Notes under the pieces: model-generated
What the model was told of the DNA's origin: nothing
Databases searched by the model: none
Seen by the model: the letters and a program-made list of their open reading frames with translations, nothing else
Assembly: GCF_000744775.1 (NCBI RefSeq)
Contig: NZ_JQMP01000004.1
Location: 186,001-250,000 of the forward strand
Length of the DNA stretch: 64,000 nt
Direction: 5' to 3'
Source of the DNA: Thermorudis peleae
GTDB lineage: Bacteria > Chloroflexota > Chloroflexia > Thermomicrobiales > Thermomicrobiaceae
Position numbers and translations under genes: made by a program
Part shown: positions 1-8,842 of the stretch, piece by piece
How positions within the stretch are numbered: position 1 is the first letter of the stretch
Layout of the letters: each line of letters begins with the position of its first letter

Positions 1-692
1 CAGAGCGCCCACAAGGCACACGGCACGACAACAGCCACGGCGGTGAGCGGGCGACTGAGCCAGAGCCCGGTGAAGGCAACTCCGGCACCGGCGGCACTCC
101 AGGGTGAGCCCGTCCGGGTAAAGTGTTCAAAGGCCAGCAACAAAAGGAGCACGAAGTCGAGGCAGACAACGTGCATGAGAAACGTCCCCGCCTGCAGTAA
201 CACGAACGGCGAGAGCGCAAGAAGCACGGCCGCAAGCACTCCGGTGGTCATATCGAAGAGTTGCTGGCCGAGCTTGGCGGTGAGCACGACGGCCAGTCCA
301 GCAGCCAGCGGATTCACCAGCCACGGCGCATGCAGCAGCACGCCGAGTGCCAGCACGAGCGAATAGCCAGGCGGGTATTTGCCAAACCAATGTCCCTGAT
401 GCACAACAACGAACGGGATCCAGAAAAACGCGGGCAGTGCCGGCGCTGGTGCGAGCAGGTGACCGGCAGCGTAGGTGCGCGCCTGGAAGAGCAAGGCCAC
501 TTCGTCTTCGAGATGCGGTACCCGCTCAAAGACCTTCGTCGCAATCCAGCCCGTTGCCAACACCGTCCATAACGCGAGCGCAAAGACGAAATCGGGCAGC
601 GGTCTGGCTGTTCCCTCCGTCCTCGCGGGCTCCGGCGTCCTCGGCTTTGCCGTGATGACGAGCGTTCGCACTCGCGTTGACCAGTGGTGCAT
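1..692 (-). CDS. Membrane glycosyltransferase, GT39/ArnT-like (C-terminus cut by window edge)
   Basis: The first 230 codons of an integral membrane protein are visible; the rest lies outside the window. A cytosolic N-terminus of about 35 residues leads into a first membrane helix, then a periplasmic loop with the acidic pair in PHLEDEVALLFQAR followed by KYPPGYSL. Such a DE-type loop and PPGYSL segment are typical of dolichyl-phosphate-mannose mannosyltransferase / ArnT-like lipid-linked sugar transferases (GT-C fold). More hydrophobic helices follow. The ATG is preceded by GGAGG at good spacing. The donor and acceptor cannot be told from the sequence. Confidence 0.75.
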   Translation of the reverse strand, partial: MHHWSTRVRTLVITAKPRTPEPARTEGTARPLPDFVFALALWTVLATGWIATKVFERVPHLEDEVALLFQARTYAAGHLLAPAPALPAFFWIPFVVVHQGHWFGKYPPGYSLVLALGVLLHAPWLVNPLAAGLAVVLTAKLGQQLFDMTTGVLAAVLLALSPFVLLQAGTFLMHVVCLDFVLLLLLAFEHFTRTGSPWSAAGAGVAFTGLWLSRPLTAVAVVVPCALWAL

Positions 693-807
693 CGCCTCCT
701 CCGTCTGGAGTCTACCGCGTTTGGTGGGGTACAATGAGGTATCTGGTTGGCGTTGGGAACGGGGAGCAAGAAGCGTTCCTGCCCACAACGAATGGGAGGG
801 CGCAGGC

Positions 808-1233
808 GTGCCGTATACCTATCTTGATCATCAAGCAGACATTGGACTCGAAGCGACAGGTGCCACGCTGGTTGAAGCGCTCGAAGATGCGGTGCGTGGT
901 CTGCTCGGCTTGCTCGTTGACCTCGAGACGGTTGAGCCGCGAGAACAGGTGCCGATCCGGGCGGAAGCCGATGACCCCGGCGGCCTCTTCGTCGCCCTGT
1001 TAAACGCGGTGCTCGCGGCCATCGACCTGCACCGCATGTTCTTCCGTGATGTGTCGCTGACCCGCGTCGAGCAAACGCCAGAAGGGTGGGTTGCCGAGGG
1101 CACGCTCATCGGTGAACCGATTGACTTGTCAAAGCATGCCGTCGAAATCGAGGTCAAAGCCGCGACCTACGGCGGCTTCCTTGCCGAGCAGACCCCCGAA
1201 GGCTGGCGCTTTCGCTGCGTGCTCGACTTATAA
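808..1233 (+). CDS. Archease, RtcB-activating protein
   Basis: A 141-residue protein of the archease family, a metal-binding partner that speeds guanylylation and turnover of the RNA ligase RtcB. The N-terminal LDHQADIGLEATG segment is the family signature with the metal-binding His/Asp, and the C-terminal part ending in the GWRFRCVLDL strand also fits. Start: GTG at 808, preceded by GGGAGGG; an upstream in-frame extension has no family similarity. A TACAAT -10-like hexamer lies at 730-735. The rtcB gene starts 26 bases after the stop, so the two are almost surely co-transcribed. Confidence 0.9.
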   Translation: MPYTYLDHQADIGLEATGATLVEALEDAVRGLLGLLVDLETVEPREQVPIRAEADDPGGLFVALLNAVLAAIDLHRMFFRDVSLTRVEQTPEGWVAEGTLIGEPIDLSKHAVEIEVKAATYGGFLAEQTPEGWRFRCVLDL

Positions 1234-1259
1234 ACCACTCATACCAAGGAGGCAACGCG

Positions 1260-2726
1260 ATGAGTCAGAAGGCGGAGCAGATCACGCTGCGCAAAGTGAC
1301 CGACTATCTCTTTGAAATCCCAAAGCATGGCAAGATGCGGGTGCCGGCTCGCATCTTCGCTGACGAGCGGGCAATCCGCGACCTCACGTCGCAAAGCAGC
1401 CAGGATTGGAACGCGCTCCAGCAACTTGAGCACGTTGCCATGCTGCCCGGCATTCAGAAGGCCGCGATGGCCATGGCCGACGTCCACCCCGGCTATGGCT
1501 TCCCGATCGGCGGTGTCGCCGCCTTTGACCCCAAAGAGAACGGCGTCATCAGCGTGGCTGGCGTCGGCTTTGACATCAACTGCGGCGTACGCTGCCTGCG
1601 CACGATCCTCACCCGCAAGGATCTTGCAGGCAAAGAAGAACAACTCGCCGACACGATGTACAAGGTCATTCCGGCGGGTTTGGGCAGCACCGGCGAGCTC
1701 AAGCTGAGCGTCAAAGAGATCGACCGCGTGCTGCGTGAAGGCGCGCACTATGCGGTGCGGCTTGGCTATGGGCGCGAGGAGGACCTTGAGTATATCGAAG
1801 AGACTGGCCGGCTGGCTGATGCAGATCCGACCGTTGTCAGCAACACGGCCAAGCAACGCCAGCTCGCCCAGGTCGGCACCCTTGGTTCCGGCAACCATTA
1901 TGTCGAAGTCCAGGTCGTTGACCAGATCTACAACGCCCAGGCAGCCGAAGCGTTTGGTCTTGAGCTTGGGCAAATCGTCATCATGCTCCATACGGGCAGC
2001 CGGGCACTCGGCCACCAGATCGGCACCGACTACTTGCCGTTCCTCGAGCGAGCCACGCGGAAATACGGCATCGAGGTGCCCGACCGTGAGCTCGTCTGCG
2101 CCCCCATCGACAGTCCGGAAGGGCAACAGTACTTCCATGCCGTGATGGCTGGTGCAAACTGCGCGTTCGCCAACCGGCAAGTGCTGACGCACCTCGTGCG
2201 CCAGGCATTCTGGGAGGCGTTGCGCGTCCCCGACACGGCCATTCAGACGCTCTACGAGGTCGCACACAATACGGTGAAGTGGGAGATACACGAGGTCGAT
2301 GGCGTCCAGAAGCGGCTGCTTGTCCACCGCAAGGGCTCGACGCGGGCCTTTGGGCCAGGCCGTCCAGAGATTCCCGCACGCTACCGCCACGTTGGCCAAC
2401 CAGTGCTCGTCGGCGGCACGATGGGAACCGCAAGCTATATCCTCGTTGGCACGCCGTTGGGCATGCAGGAAACCTTCGGTACCGCGCTCCACGGCGCTGG
2501 CCGATCGAAGTCACGCCGTGCCGCGAAGAAAGCCTATCCCGCTGACGAGATCATCCGCCGCCTGCGCGAACAAGGCATTCTTGTTCGTGCGCACGGCAAG
2601 GCCTCCATCAGCGAAGAAGCGCCAGGAGCGTACAAGGACGTTGACCACGTCGTCGACGTGATGTGCAATGCTGGCATCGTGGCACGGGTAGCCCGCTTGC
2701 GACCCATCATTTGCTTGAAAGGATAA
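1260..2726 (+). CDS. rtcB: RNA 3'-phosphate / 5'-OH ligase RtcB
   Basis: A 488-residue GTP- and Mn-dependent ligase that joins RNA 3'-phosphate (or 2',3'-cyclic phosphate) to 5'-OH ends, used in tRNA or rRNA repair. Visible motifs: metal-site FDINCGVRC (Cys108), GSGNHYVE, HTGSRALGHQ, and TALHGAGRSKSR carrying the His that becomes guanylylated (His411). Length and ending are typical of the non-split, intein-free bacterial and archaeal form. A ribosome site AAGGAGG precedes the ATG. It is coupled to archease upstream and to a HAD phosphatase whose start lies 8 bases after its stop. Confidence 0.96.
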   Translation: MSQKAEQITLRKVTDYLFEIPKHGKMRVPARIFADERAIRDLTSQSSQDWNALQQLEHVAMLPGIQKAAMAMADVHPGYGFPIGGVAAFDPKENGVISVAGVGFDINCGVRCLRTILTRKDLAGKEEQLADTMYKVIPAGLGSTGELKLSVKEIDRVLREGAHYAVRLGYGREEDLEYIEETGRLADADPTVVSNTAKQRQLAQVGTLGSGNHYVEVQVVDQIYNAQAAEAFGLELGQIVIMLHTGSRALGHQIGTDYLPFLERATRKYGIEVPDRELVCAPIDSPEGQQYFHAVMAGANCAFANRQVLTHLVRQAFWEALRVPDTAIQTLYEVAHNTVKWEIHEVDGVQKRLLVHRKGSTRAFGPGRPEIPARYRHVGQPVLVGGTMGTASYILVGTPLGMQETFGTALHGAGRSKSRRAAKKAYPADEIIRRLREQGILVRAHGKASISEEAPGAYKDVDHVVDVMCNAGIVARVARLRPIICLKG

Positions 2727-2734
2727 CGCTGCCG

Positions 2735-3439
2735 ATGGAGACGCCTCGACTCGCCTTCCTGTTCGACCTTGACGGCACGCTCGTTGACTCGGTCTACCAG
2801 CACGTGCTGGCGTGGCGTGCTGCGCTCGAACACGCTGGCATCGATCTTGCAATCTGGCGCATTCACCGGCGCATCGGGATGAGCGGCGGCCTCTTCTTGA
2901 GCGCGCTGATGCGCGAAACCGGCCGCCTTCTCTCAGCAGACGATGTCGCGGCCTTGCAGCGCGTCCATGCGGAAACGTACCAGTCGTTGTTGTCGCAAGT
3001 GCGCCCACTGCCTGGGGCACGTGAGCTACTTGACTTCCTGACCGAAGCACACGTGCCCTGGGCAATCGCGACAAGCGGGCGGCGGGAGATCGCCGTTCGC
3101 ACAATCGCCGTGCTTGGGCTCTCACCTGACGCGATTACCCTGGTGACACGCGACGATGTTCGCCATGCCAAGCCCGACCCTGATCTCTTCCTGACGGCTG
3201 CTGAACGGCTTGGCGTCGATGCCCAGGATGCGATCGTCGTCGGCGACAGCGTCTGGGACATGCTCGCTGCGCGTCGGGCTCGTGCGCTGAGCGTCGGGCT
3301 GCTTGCTGGCGGCTATGGGCAGGGCGAACTCGAGTTGGCTGGAGCCTACCGGGTGTATCAGGACCCAGCCGACTTGCTCCGCCACCTTGACGAGGTCGGC
3401 GTGCGCACCTTTCCCACGCCGCTGCTCGCCGATGACTAA
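2735..3439 (+). CDS. HAD-superfamily hydrolase, phosphoglycolate-phosphatase-like
   Basis: A 234-residue haloacid-dehalogenase phosphatase. Motif I is FDLDGTLVDS (Asp11 nucleophile, Asp13), motif II is the TSGR turn, motif III is the Lys in RHAKPDPDLF, and motif IV is VVGDSVWDM. A helical cap lies between motifs I and II as in the Gph/PGMB subgroup. The ATG at 2735 follows GAAAGGATAA; it starts 8 bases downstream of rtcB, so it belongs to the RNA-repair transcript. Its substrate is unknown. A link to RNA-end phosphates would be speculation; the gene pairing alone is what is seen. Confidence 0.85.
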   Translation: METPRLAFLFDLDGTLVDSVYQHVLAWRAALEHAGIDLAIWRIHRRIGMSGGLFLSALMRETGRLLSADDVAALQRVHAETYQSLLSQVRPLPGARELLDFLTEAHVPWAIATSGRREIAVRTIAVLGLSPDAITLVTRDDVRHAKPDPDLFLTAAERLGVDAQDAIVVGDSVWDMLAARRARALSVGLLAGGYGQGELELAGAYRVYQDPADLLRHLDEVGVRTFPTPLLADD

Positions 3440-3480
3440 GCGATCCCGGTTCCCGGCCCGACCGGCCGCCAGGGCAGCCA

Positions 3481-3855
3481 TCAGGTATTGCCACTGGGAT
3501 AGCTGATCTCATAGCCTGGCCCACGCCGCGGCACGACGACGGCAAGAAGTTGGCCGTGTGCGTCGAGCTCAAGCATGAGTTGAATCGGAAACGACCGAGC
3601 AGACTGATCAGCGCGGGCCACGGATTCCGGCGCAAACGACAGGTAGCAGCCAGTCTCGTCCTGGCTCACCCAGCTGGCCAAGCGCGGCGAGAGGGTGATG
3701 CGCTGACTGCCACTTGGCCAGACAATTTCAATCCCGAGCAGTCGGCCAGCTTCACCAATGTCCAGCTGGCCGTGCGCCGGAATGGTCTGGTGTGCCTCAC
3801 CAGGGAGCAACTGCAACCGAAGGGCGTTCGCATCTGGCTCGTAGGTGAGTTCCAT
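3481..3855 (-). CDS. DUF2283-like protein
   Basis: A 124-residue protein whose first 50 residues match the DUF2283 pattern: an MELTYEPDANALRLQL start, then a conserved IGEAGRLLGIEI turn that in this family reads 'D..GxxvGIEi'. The remainder is a beta-rich extension with no recognised motif. The function of DUF2283 proteins is not known; some sit next to toxin-like partners, but none is visible here. It lies alone on the minus strand between two plus-strand genes. The ribosome site is weak (GTAGGG). Confidence 0.7.
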   Translation of the reverse strand: MELTYEPDANALRLQLLPGEAHQTIPAHGQLDIGEAGRLLGIEIVWPSGSQRITLSPRLASWVSQDETGCYLSFAPESVARADQSARSFPIQLMLELDAHGQLLAVVVPRRGPGYEISYPSGNT

Positions 3856-3963
3856 CGTACCCTACACTCTCAGCAACATGCCCGGCGGGCAGCATGCCTG
3901 CGCTTGCGCCAAGCCTACACCGCAGGAATCAACGGCGGGGCTGATCGGGAAGGACGAGGCACA

Positions 3964-4326
3964 ATGTCAAGTGCCATGGCAATCCCACCATCATTCCAGG
4001 CGATTGCGGAGCCACGTGAGCTGTGCGCGGGTTGGGTTCTTGCGCTGCGACGTCCCGGATTCGAGTTCACACCGATCCTGCTCGGCAAACTCGCCACGTT
4101 CCTGGCGCTCCGGCAGGATGCGGTTGCCGCCTTCGCATTCCTTGTTCCCTTTGCCCCAACCCTGCCCGACGATCCAACGCTGCTGGCCACCGCCCAGGAA
4201 CTGGTCCGCCAGGAAATCATGGCAGGGCGGATCGCTGATCGGCAGGAGCGCACCTTTGAGTATCGCAACGGCGCATTCCGCGAGGTCCATGCGCCACGAT
4301 GGTGGGTGGCGGTGCTGCATGACTGA
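3964..4326 (+). CDS. Hypothetical protein, translationally coupled to pyrD
   Basis: A 120-residue soluble protein that I do not recognise. It has a predicted helical middle, a GRIADRQERTFEYRNG strand-turn segment and an aromatic C-terminus (PRWWVAVLHD). The ATG at 3964 follows GGACGAGG, and an upstream in-frame extension lacks a better ribosome site. Its last 8 bases overlap the start of pyrD, so translation is likely coupled. That makes it a real gene even though no motif identifies it. Confidence 0.6.
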   Translation: MSSAMAIPPSFQAIAEPRELCAGWVLALRRPGFEFTPILLGKLATFLALRQDAVAAFAFLVPFAPTLPDDPTLLATAQELVRQEIMAGRIADRQERTFEYRNGAFREVHAPRWWVAVLHD

Positions 4327-5425
4327 GCGCACGTTCTCCCTGTACCGTCGCGGCATCTGGCCACTGCTCAGCCGGCTGGATCCCGAACAAGCCCACCGGC
4401 TTACCCTCACCGTCCTGCATCTGAGCGAACGCATTCCGGGCGGCCTCACGGCCCTGCGCGCCGCGTTCCACCCGCCGGTTGACGATCGCCTGCAGGTGCA
4501 CCGCTTCGGATTAACGTTCCCCAACCCCCTCGGCCTTGCCGCTGGCCTCGATAAAGATGCGGTCGCGGTCGGCGCGTGGTTCGCCCTCGGTTTTGGCTTC
4601 GTCGAAGTCGGCACCGTTACGCCACGGCCACAGCCGGGGAATCCGCGCCCTCGACTCTGGCGCATCCCCGAAGCCGGGGCACTGGTCAACGCGCTGGGCT
4701 TTCCAAGCGCGGGTGCAGCGGCTGTCCGCGCTCGCCTCGTCGGGCGCTTCTTTCCTGGTCCACTCGGGATCAATCTTGGACGGAATAGCCAGACACCGAA
4801 CGAACGGGCCCTCGACGACTACTGTGCCGTTCTGGCCGCGCTGTGGGACGTCGCTGACTACGTCGCTGTCAACGTCAGCTCGCCGAATACGCCCGGGCTG
4901 CGCGCGCTTCAGCAGCGGACGGCGCTTGCCGAACTCGTGCGCGTGCTCCAGGCGGAAAATCAGCGCCTGGCTGCGCTCCATCGCCTCCGCCCACGGCCGA
5001 TCCTTGTCAAGCTCGCTCCCGATCTTTCCGACGCCGACCTCGAGGATGCCCTGGCCGGCATCATGGACGGTGGAGCAGATGGCGTGATCATCGCCAACAC
5101 GAGCCTTGACCGAACGCTCGTGCCATCTTGGCCTGCAGGCGGCCGGGGAGGCATCAGCGGCGCGCCGCTGCGAGACCGAGCGCTTGCGCTCACCCGTCGC
5201 GTCTACCAGCGGACGAACGGGCGCTTGCCGATTATCGGTGTCGGCGGCATCGCCTCGGGTGCCGACGTGCTTGAACGGCTGCGTGCTGGCGCCAGCCTGG
5301 TTCAACTCTACACCGGGTTCATCTACGGCGGCCCGGCTGTGCCAGCACGCATCCTCGCCGATATCCTGGCCTATCTCGAGCGCGAGCGCATCCACTCAGT
5401 CGAGCAGCTTATCGGAGCGGGGTAG
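4319..5425 (+). CDS. pyrD: Dihydroorotate dehydrogenase (quinone), class 2
   Basis: A 368-residue FMN enzyme oxidising dihydroorotate to orotate in pyrimidine synthesis, passing electrons to the membrane quinone pool. An N-terminal helical extension of about 40 residues (membrane-binding, class 2) precedes the barrel. Class 2 hallmarks: NPLGLAAGLDKD, GFGFVEVGTVTPRPQPGNPRPR, NALGF, INLGRN, and the active-site Ser in NVSSPNTPGLR; the phosphate site is IIGVGGI followed by LVQLYTGFIYGGP. The ATG at 4319 overlaps the preceding gene. The stop overlaps the end of the opposing MFS gene by 17 bases. Confidence 0.95.
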   Translation: MTERTFSLYRRGIWPLLSRLDPEQAHRLTLTVLHLSERIPGGLTALRAAFHPPVDDRLQVHRFGLTFPNPLGLAAGLDKDAVAVGAWFALGFGFVEVGTVTPRPQPGNPRPRLWRIPEAGALVNALGFPSAGAAAVRARLVGRFFPGPLGINLGRNSQTPNERALDDYCAVLAALWDVADYVAVNVSSPNTPGLRALQQRTALAELVRVLQAENQRLAALHRLRPRPILVKLAPDLSDADLEDALAGIMDGGADGVIIANTSLDRTLVPSWPAGGRGGISGAPLRDRALALTRRVYQRTNGRLPIIGVGGIASGADVLERLRAGASLVQLYTGFIYGGPAVPARILADILAYLERERIHSVEQLIGAG

Positions 5426-6779
5426 CTGCCAATTCGGTGGGCGCAATGCGCTCAAGCGGCTCGCCACGGGTCTCTTCGCCAAGCAGCAACACGTCAAGCG
5501 CCGTCAGCACAAAGACGGCCATGAACAGGGCAAAGACTGCCGGCTGGCTCAGGCCAGCGCTGCTGAGCAACCACGGAGTGAGGTACGGCGCGATAATGCC
5601 GGCAATGCGCCCGAATGCCGCCGCTGCTCCCGCGCCCGAGGCACGGAGTGGCGTGGGGTAGAGCTCTGGGGTGTAGGTGTAGACGACGCCCCAGGCCCCC
5701 AGGTTGAAGAACGACAGAAGACAACCCCAGAGCACGAGGATCGGCGCTGTCCCAGCGTTCCCGAGCAGATAGGCTGCGACTGCCGAGCCGAGCAGGTAGA
5801 GCACCAGCGTGGGCTTCCGGCCCCAGCGATCAACGAGATAGGCCGCGGAGAAGTAGCCAGGAATCTGCGCGAGTGTCGTGATGAAGACGTAGGTAAAGCT
5901 TCGCGCAACAGTCAGTCCGCGGGCAACGAGGAGCTGCGGCAACCAGGTGAAGACGCCATAGTAGGAGAAGACGATGCCAAACCAGAGTAGCCACAGCATT
6001 AGCGTGCGTCGCACCAATGGCCGGCTCCACAGCCGCGCAAGCCGCTCCCACGTTGATGCGCGTGCAGCCTGGGCTGCCGGAGTTGGCTCCAGGGCGACCG
6101 GCGCAACGCCCGCCGCTTGCTCCAACTGCCGCACGATCGAGATCGCCTCGTCAACGTGGCCCGTAACCGCAAGGTAGCGCGGGGACTCCGGCAAACGCCG
6201 CCGCAGGTAGAGCACCGCAAGGGCTGGGAGCGCGCCAACGGCGAACGCCACGCGCCACCCCCACACTGGCAATGTCGGCACGATGCCAAGGCCAACAATC
6301 GCTGCCAGGATCCAGCCGTAGGCCCAGAAGCTCTCAAGAATGACGAGCATACGCCCCCGGGCTGTGGCTGGGGCAAACTCGCTGACTAACGCTGAGGCGA
6401 CCGGCAGCTCTCCACCAAGGCCTAACCCCGCGATAAAACGGAAGAGCAGCAGCGAAGGCAGGTTCCACGCGAGCGCGCTCAGGCCAGTGCCAAGGCTATA
6501 GATCAAGAGCGTGGCAAGGAAGAGCGCCCGACGGCCATAGCGGTCAGCCAGCCGTCCTGCACCCAACGCCCCGACGAACAACCCAAAAAACCCAGCGCTC
6601 AAGATGAGTCCTAAGTCCGTCGCCTTCAGATGCCAGTCGCGCCCAATTCCGACCAGCACGAAGCCGACAAGCCCGACGTCCATTGCATCGAACATCCAGC
6701 CCAGCCCGCTGAGCACCACGAGGCGCCAGTGTTCACGGGTGGCCGGGAGGCTGTCGAGCCGATCGCTCACGGTCACCAT
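5409..6779 (-). CDS. MFS transporter, aromatic-acid / NiaP-like
   Basis: A 456-residue major facilitator with 12 predicted helices. Motif A (GRLADRYGRR) follows helix 2, its C-half repeat is DRWGRKP, and PESPRYL ends helix 6, which places it among sugar-porter-like carriers. The MDVGLVGFVL start of helix 1 with Asp resembles aromatic-acid:proton symporters and NiaP. Start: the ATG at 6779 has GGAAGGA upstream; the 17-codon upstream extension looks non-native. The substrate is unknown. Its end overlaps pyrD. Confidence 0.85.
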   Translation of the reverse strand: MVTVSDRLDSLPATREHWRLVVLSGLGWMFDAMDVGLVGFVLVGIGRDWHLKATDLGLILSAGFFGLFVGALGAGRLADRYGRRALFLATLLIYSLGTGLSALAWNLPSLLLFRFIAGLGLGGELPVASALVSEFAPATARGRMLVILESFWAYGWILAAIVGLGIVPTLPVWGWRVAFAVGALPALAVLYLRRRLPESPRYLAVTGHVDEAISIVRQLEQAAGVAPVALEPTPAAQAARASTWERLARLWSRPLVRRTLMLWLLWFGIVFSYYGVFTWLPQLLVARGLTVARSFTYVFITTLAQIPGYFSAAYLVDRWGRKPTLVLYLLGSAVAAYLLGNAGTAPILVLWGCLLSFFNLGAWGVVYTYTPELYPTPLRASGAGAAAAFGRIAGIIAPYLTPWLLSSAGLSQPAVFALFMAVFVLTALDVLLLGEETRGEPLERIAPTELAATPLR

Positions 6780-6938
6780 TGCTACCGATCCTTCCCTGCC
6801 TGGCGTTTCACCACCACACTGACAAGACACCTGTCAAGACAGCAGTATAGACCGACGCGCGGACGCTGACAACACCACAGCAGCCAGCGCCCGCACGCCG
6901 TCGGCTGAATGCGCAGGGAAATCGCCGAGAACGCGCGC

Positions 6939-7748
6939 TTACTCCCGCGACAACCGCCAGGTGAACGTGCCGCCATCCGGCAATGTCTCAGCGACGGCCA
7001 CGTTCCGCAAGACGCCGATGCCGGCAATCTCGATCTCGACGACGTCGCCGGGCTGCATCCGCGGTGGATGGGCTGGCGTACCGGTCATGATGATGTCGCC
7101 GGGTTCGAGGGTCATCACGCGGCTAATGAAGGCAATCAACTCAGGGACGCTGAACAGCAACTTCGCAGTCGTCGACTGCTGATGGACGGTTCCGTTTACC
7201 CGGCTCGTAATCGCGAGATCGCGTGGATCGAGATCAGTCACAATCATGGGGCCGAGCGGCGTGAACGTGTCGAATCCTTTGGCGCGAGCCCATTGGCCGT
7301 CGCGAAACTGGTAGTCACGCGCCGAGACATCGTTCGAGCAGGTATAGCCGAGCACCACGTCCAAAGCCTGCTCGGGCCGGACGTAGCGCGCCCGCCGTCC
7401 GATGACGACCGCAAGCTCAGCCTCGCTATCGACTTGCTCGGTGCCCTGCGGCAGCACAATCGGCGCGCCATGGCCAACGAGCGAACTGGGCGGCTTGAGG
7501 AAGATGATCGGATTGTCGGGCACTTGGAACTGCGGGGCATCTTCGGTGATATGGTCGAGATAGTTTAGGCCGATCGCGATGATTTTGCTCGGCACGACTG
7601 GAGGGAGCAGGGTCAGCTGATCAATTGGCCCGACCGCTTCACCCGGCCGAAGCCCCTGGAACGGGTCACCGCTCGTGGCCAGGACAACGTCACCCTCAAC
7701 GAGTCCCCAGCGCGGCCCGCCTTCCCACAGGTAACGCACGATCCGCAT
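6939..7748 (-). CDS. Fumarylacetoacetate hydrolase family enzyme
   Basis: A 269-residue protein with the FAH fold. A short variable N-terminal domain ends at about residue 55; then come KIIAIGLNYLDHI, the metal ligands in DSEAELAVVIG and NDVSARDYQ, the KGFDTFTPLGP turn and the PGDIIMTGTPAH loop. This arrangement is that of bacterial 5-oxopent-3-ene-tricarboxylate decarboxylase / acylpyruvase-like enzymes, which hydrolyse or decarboxylate 2,4-diketo acids. The exact substrate cannot be read out. The ATG at 7748 follows GAGGAGGCGC. Confidence 0.87.
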   Translation of the reverse strand: MRIVRYLWEGGPRWGLVEGDVVLATSGDPFQGLRPGEAVGPIDQLTLLPPVVPSKIIAIGLNYLDHITEDAPQFQVPDNPIIFLKPPSSLVGHGAPIVLPQGTEQVDSEAELAVVIGRRARYVRPEQALDVVLGYTCSNDVSARDYQFRDGQWARAKGFDTFTPLGPMIVTDLDPRDLAITSRVNGTVHQQSTTAKLLFSVPELIAFISRVMTLEPGDIIMTGTPAHPPRMQPGDVVEIEIAGIGVLRNVAVAETLPDGGTFTWRLSRE

Positions 7749-7865
7749 ACTCTGCGCCTCCTCAGCAACCCCGTGCTCTCGCCGATAGCGACAGCGCTCT
7801 GGAGTATCATCAATGCAAGCGATCCGGCTGGTCAAGCACTGAGAGCGGAGGAAAGGACACCAAGG

Positions 7866-8447
7866 GTGAGTAGTGTCGCTCGGCAGGAATTGCTCGATGC
7901 GCTTCGGCAACACGCCCACCACGATGGCGCGCCACCGTTGCATCCGGACGCCGCTCGCCTCCTCCATTGGCTCGCGCTGACAACGGGCGCCCAGCATGCA
8001 CTGGAGCTTGGCACCGGCAACGGCTACGCGACCCTCTGGCTGGCTGACGCCATGGCGCAGAATGGCGGACAGCTCATCAGCGTCGACCGTGATGCCGTCC
8101 GGCAACAGGTGGCGCGGGATTACCTTGCACGCGCTGGGCTCCTCGACGTGGTCACGTTACGCTGCGACGATGCAGTAGCCGCGGTCGAGACGCTGGACAG
8201 TCCAGTCGACCTGGCGCTGATCGACCTGGGCGACAAGGAAGCGTACCTGCCGAGCCTGCGCGCGTTGCTGCCGCGCCTGCGCCCCCACGCGGTCATCATG
8301 GCCGACAACGTTCGCTCGCACGCGCAGGAGCTTGCGCCATTTCTTGACTGGATCCGTGCTGAGCCGCGGTTTGCGCTCACGGAGTTGCCCTTTGGCCCTG
8401 GCCAGGCTCTGCTGTGCTGGCTGCCGGATCGTGCGGGAACGCGCTAG
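7866..8447 (+). CDS. SAM-dependent O-methyltransferase, family 3
   Basis: A 193-residue class I methyltransferase resembling catechol / caffeoyl-CoA O-methyltransferases. The SAM-binding glycine loop is ALELGTGNGYATLWLADAM; the acidic ISVDRDA end of strand 2 and VDLALIDLGDK, where the metal-binding Asp sits, follow. Start: GTG at 7866, directly downstream of a long purine-rich ribosome site (GGAGGAAAGGA); upstream codons look non-coding. Its substrate is unknown. The gene for a GYD protein follows 21 bases after its stop. Confidence 0.8.
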   Translation: MSSVARQELLDALRQHAHHDGAPPLHPDAARLLHWLALTTGAQHALELGTGNGYATLWLADAMAQNGGQLISVDRDAVRQQVARDYLARAGLLDVVTLRCDDAVAAVETLDSPVDLALIDLGDKEAYLPSLRALLPRLRPHAVIMADNVRSHAQELAPFLDWIRAEPRFALTELPFGPGQALLCWLPDRAGTR

Positions 8448-8468
8448 CCTTCGGAAAGGAGGTCAGCA

Positions 8469-8759
8469 ATGCCACTCTATATTCTGCTCACCACCCTGAC
8501 GGATGAGGGCATGGAGACGATCGCCGACTACCCTGAGCGGATCAAGGAAGTGAACCAGGAAGTCGAGCGGATGGGCGCGCGGGTGCTCCATCAGTGGGCT
8601 GTCCTGGGGCCGTATGATTTTGTGAACGTCGTCGAAGCGCCAGACAACACGACAGTTGCGCGCATCTCGGTTGCGCTCGGCTCGCGCGGGACGATCCGGA
8701 TCATGAGCTTGCCGGCCATCCCGATCGACGAGTTCATCGCCGGCGTGAAGCCGCACTAA
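8469..8759 (+). CDS. GYD domain protein
   Basis: A 96-residue protein covering a complete GYD domain: MPLYILLTTLTDEG, a helix with the NQEVERMG core, and LGPYDFVNVVEAPD, where G-P-Y-D replaces the namesake GYD. These are small ferredoxin-like-fold proteins of unknown function, common in Thermomicrobia and archaea. Its ribosome site is GGAAAGGAGG. It is probably co-transcribed with the upstream methyltransferase and followed by a hairpin terminator. Confidence 0.85.
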   Translation: MPLYILLTTLTDEGMETIADYPERIKEVNQEVERMGARVLHQWAVLGPYDFVNVVEAPDNTTVARISVALGSRGTIRIMSLPAIPIDEFIAGVKPH

Positions 8760-8775
8760 GACATCCGAATACGTC

Positions 8776-8812
8776 GAAGCCCGCCGCGGTGAACAGTGCT
8801 ACGGCGGGCTTC
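8776..8812 (+). terminator. Hairpin terminator after the GYD gene
   Basis: An 11-base perfect stem (GAAGCCCGCCG pairing with CGGCGGGCTTC) encloses a 15-base loop, 17 bases after the GYD stop codon and 31 bases before the end of the opposing tadG-like gene. No clear T-run follows. It may serve both converging transcripts. Confidence 0.6.
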
Positions 8813-8842
8813 AGCGTTCGCTTCCACACGACGTGAGCAGGG

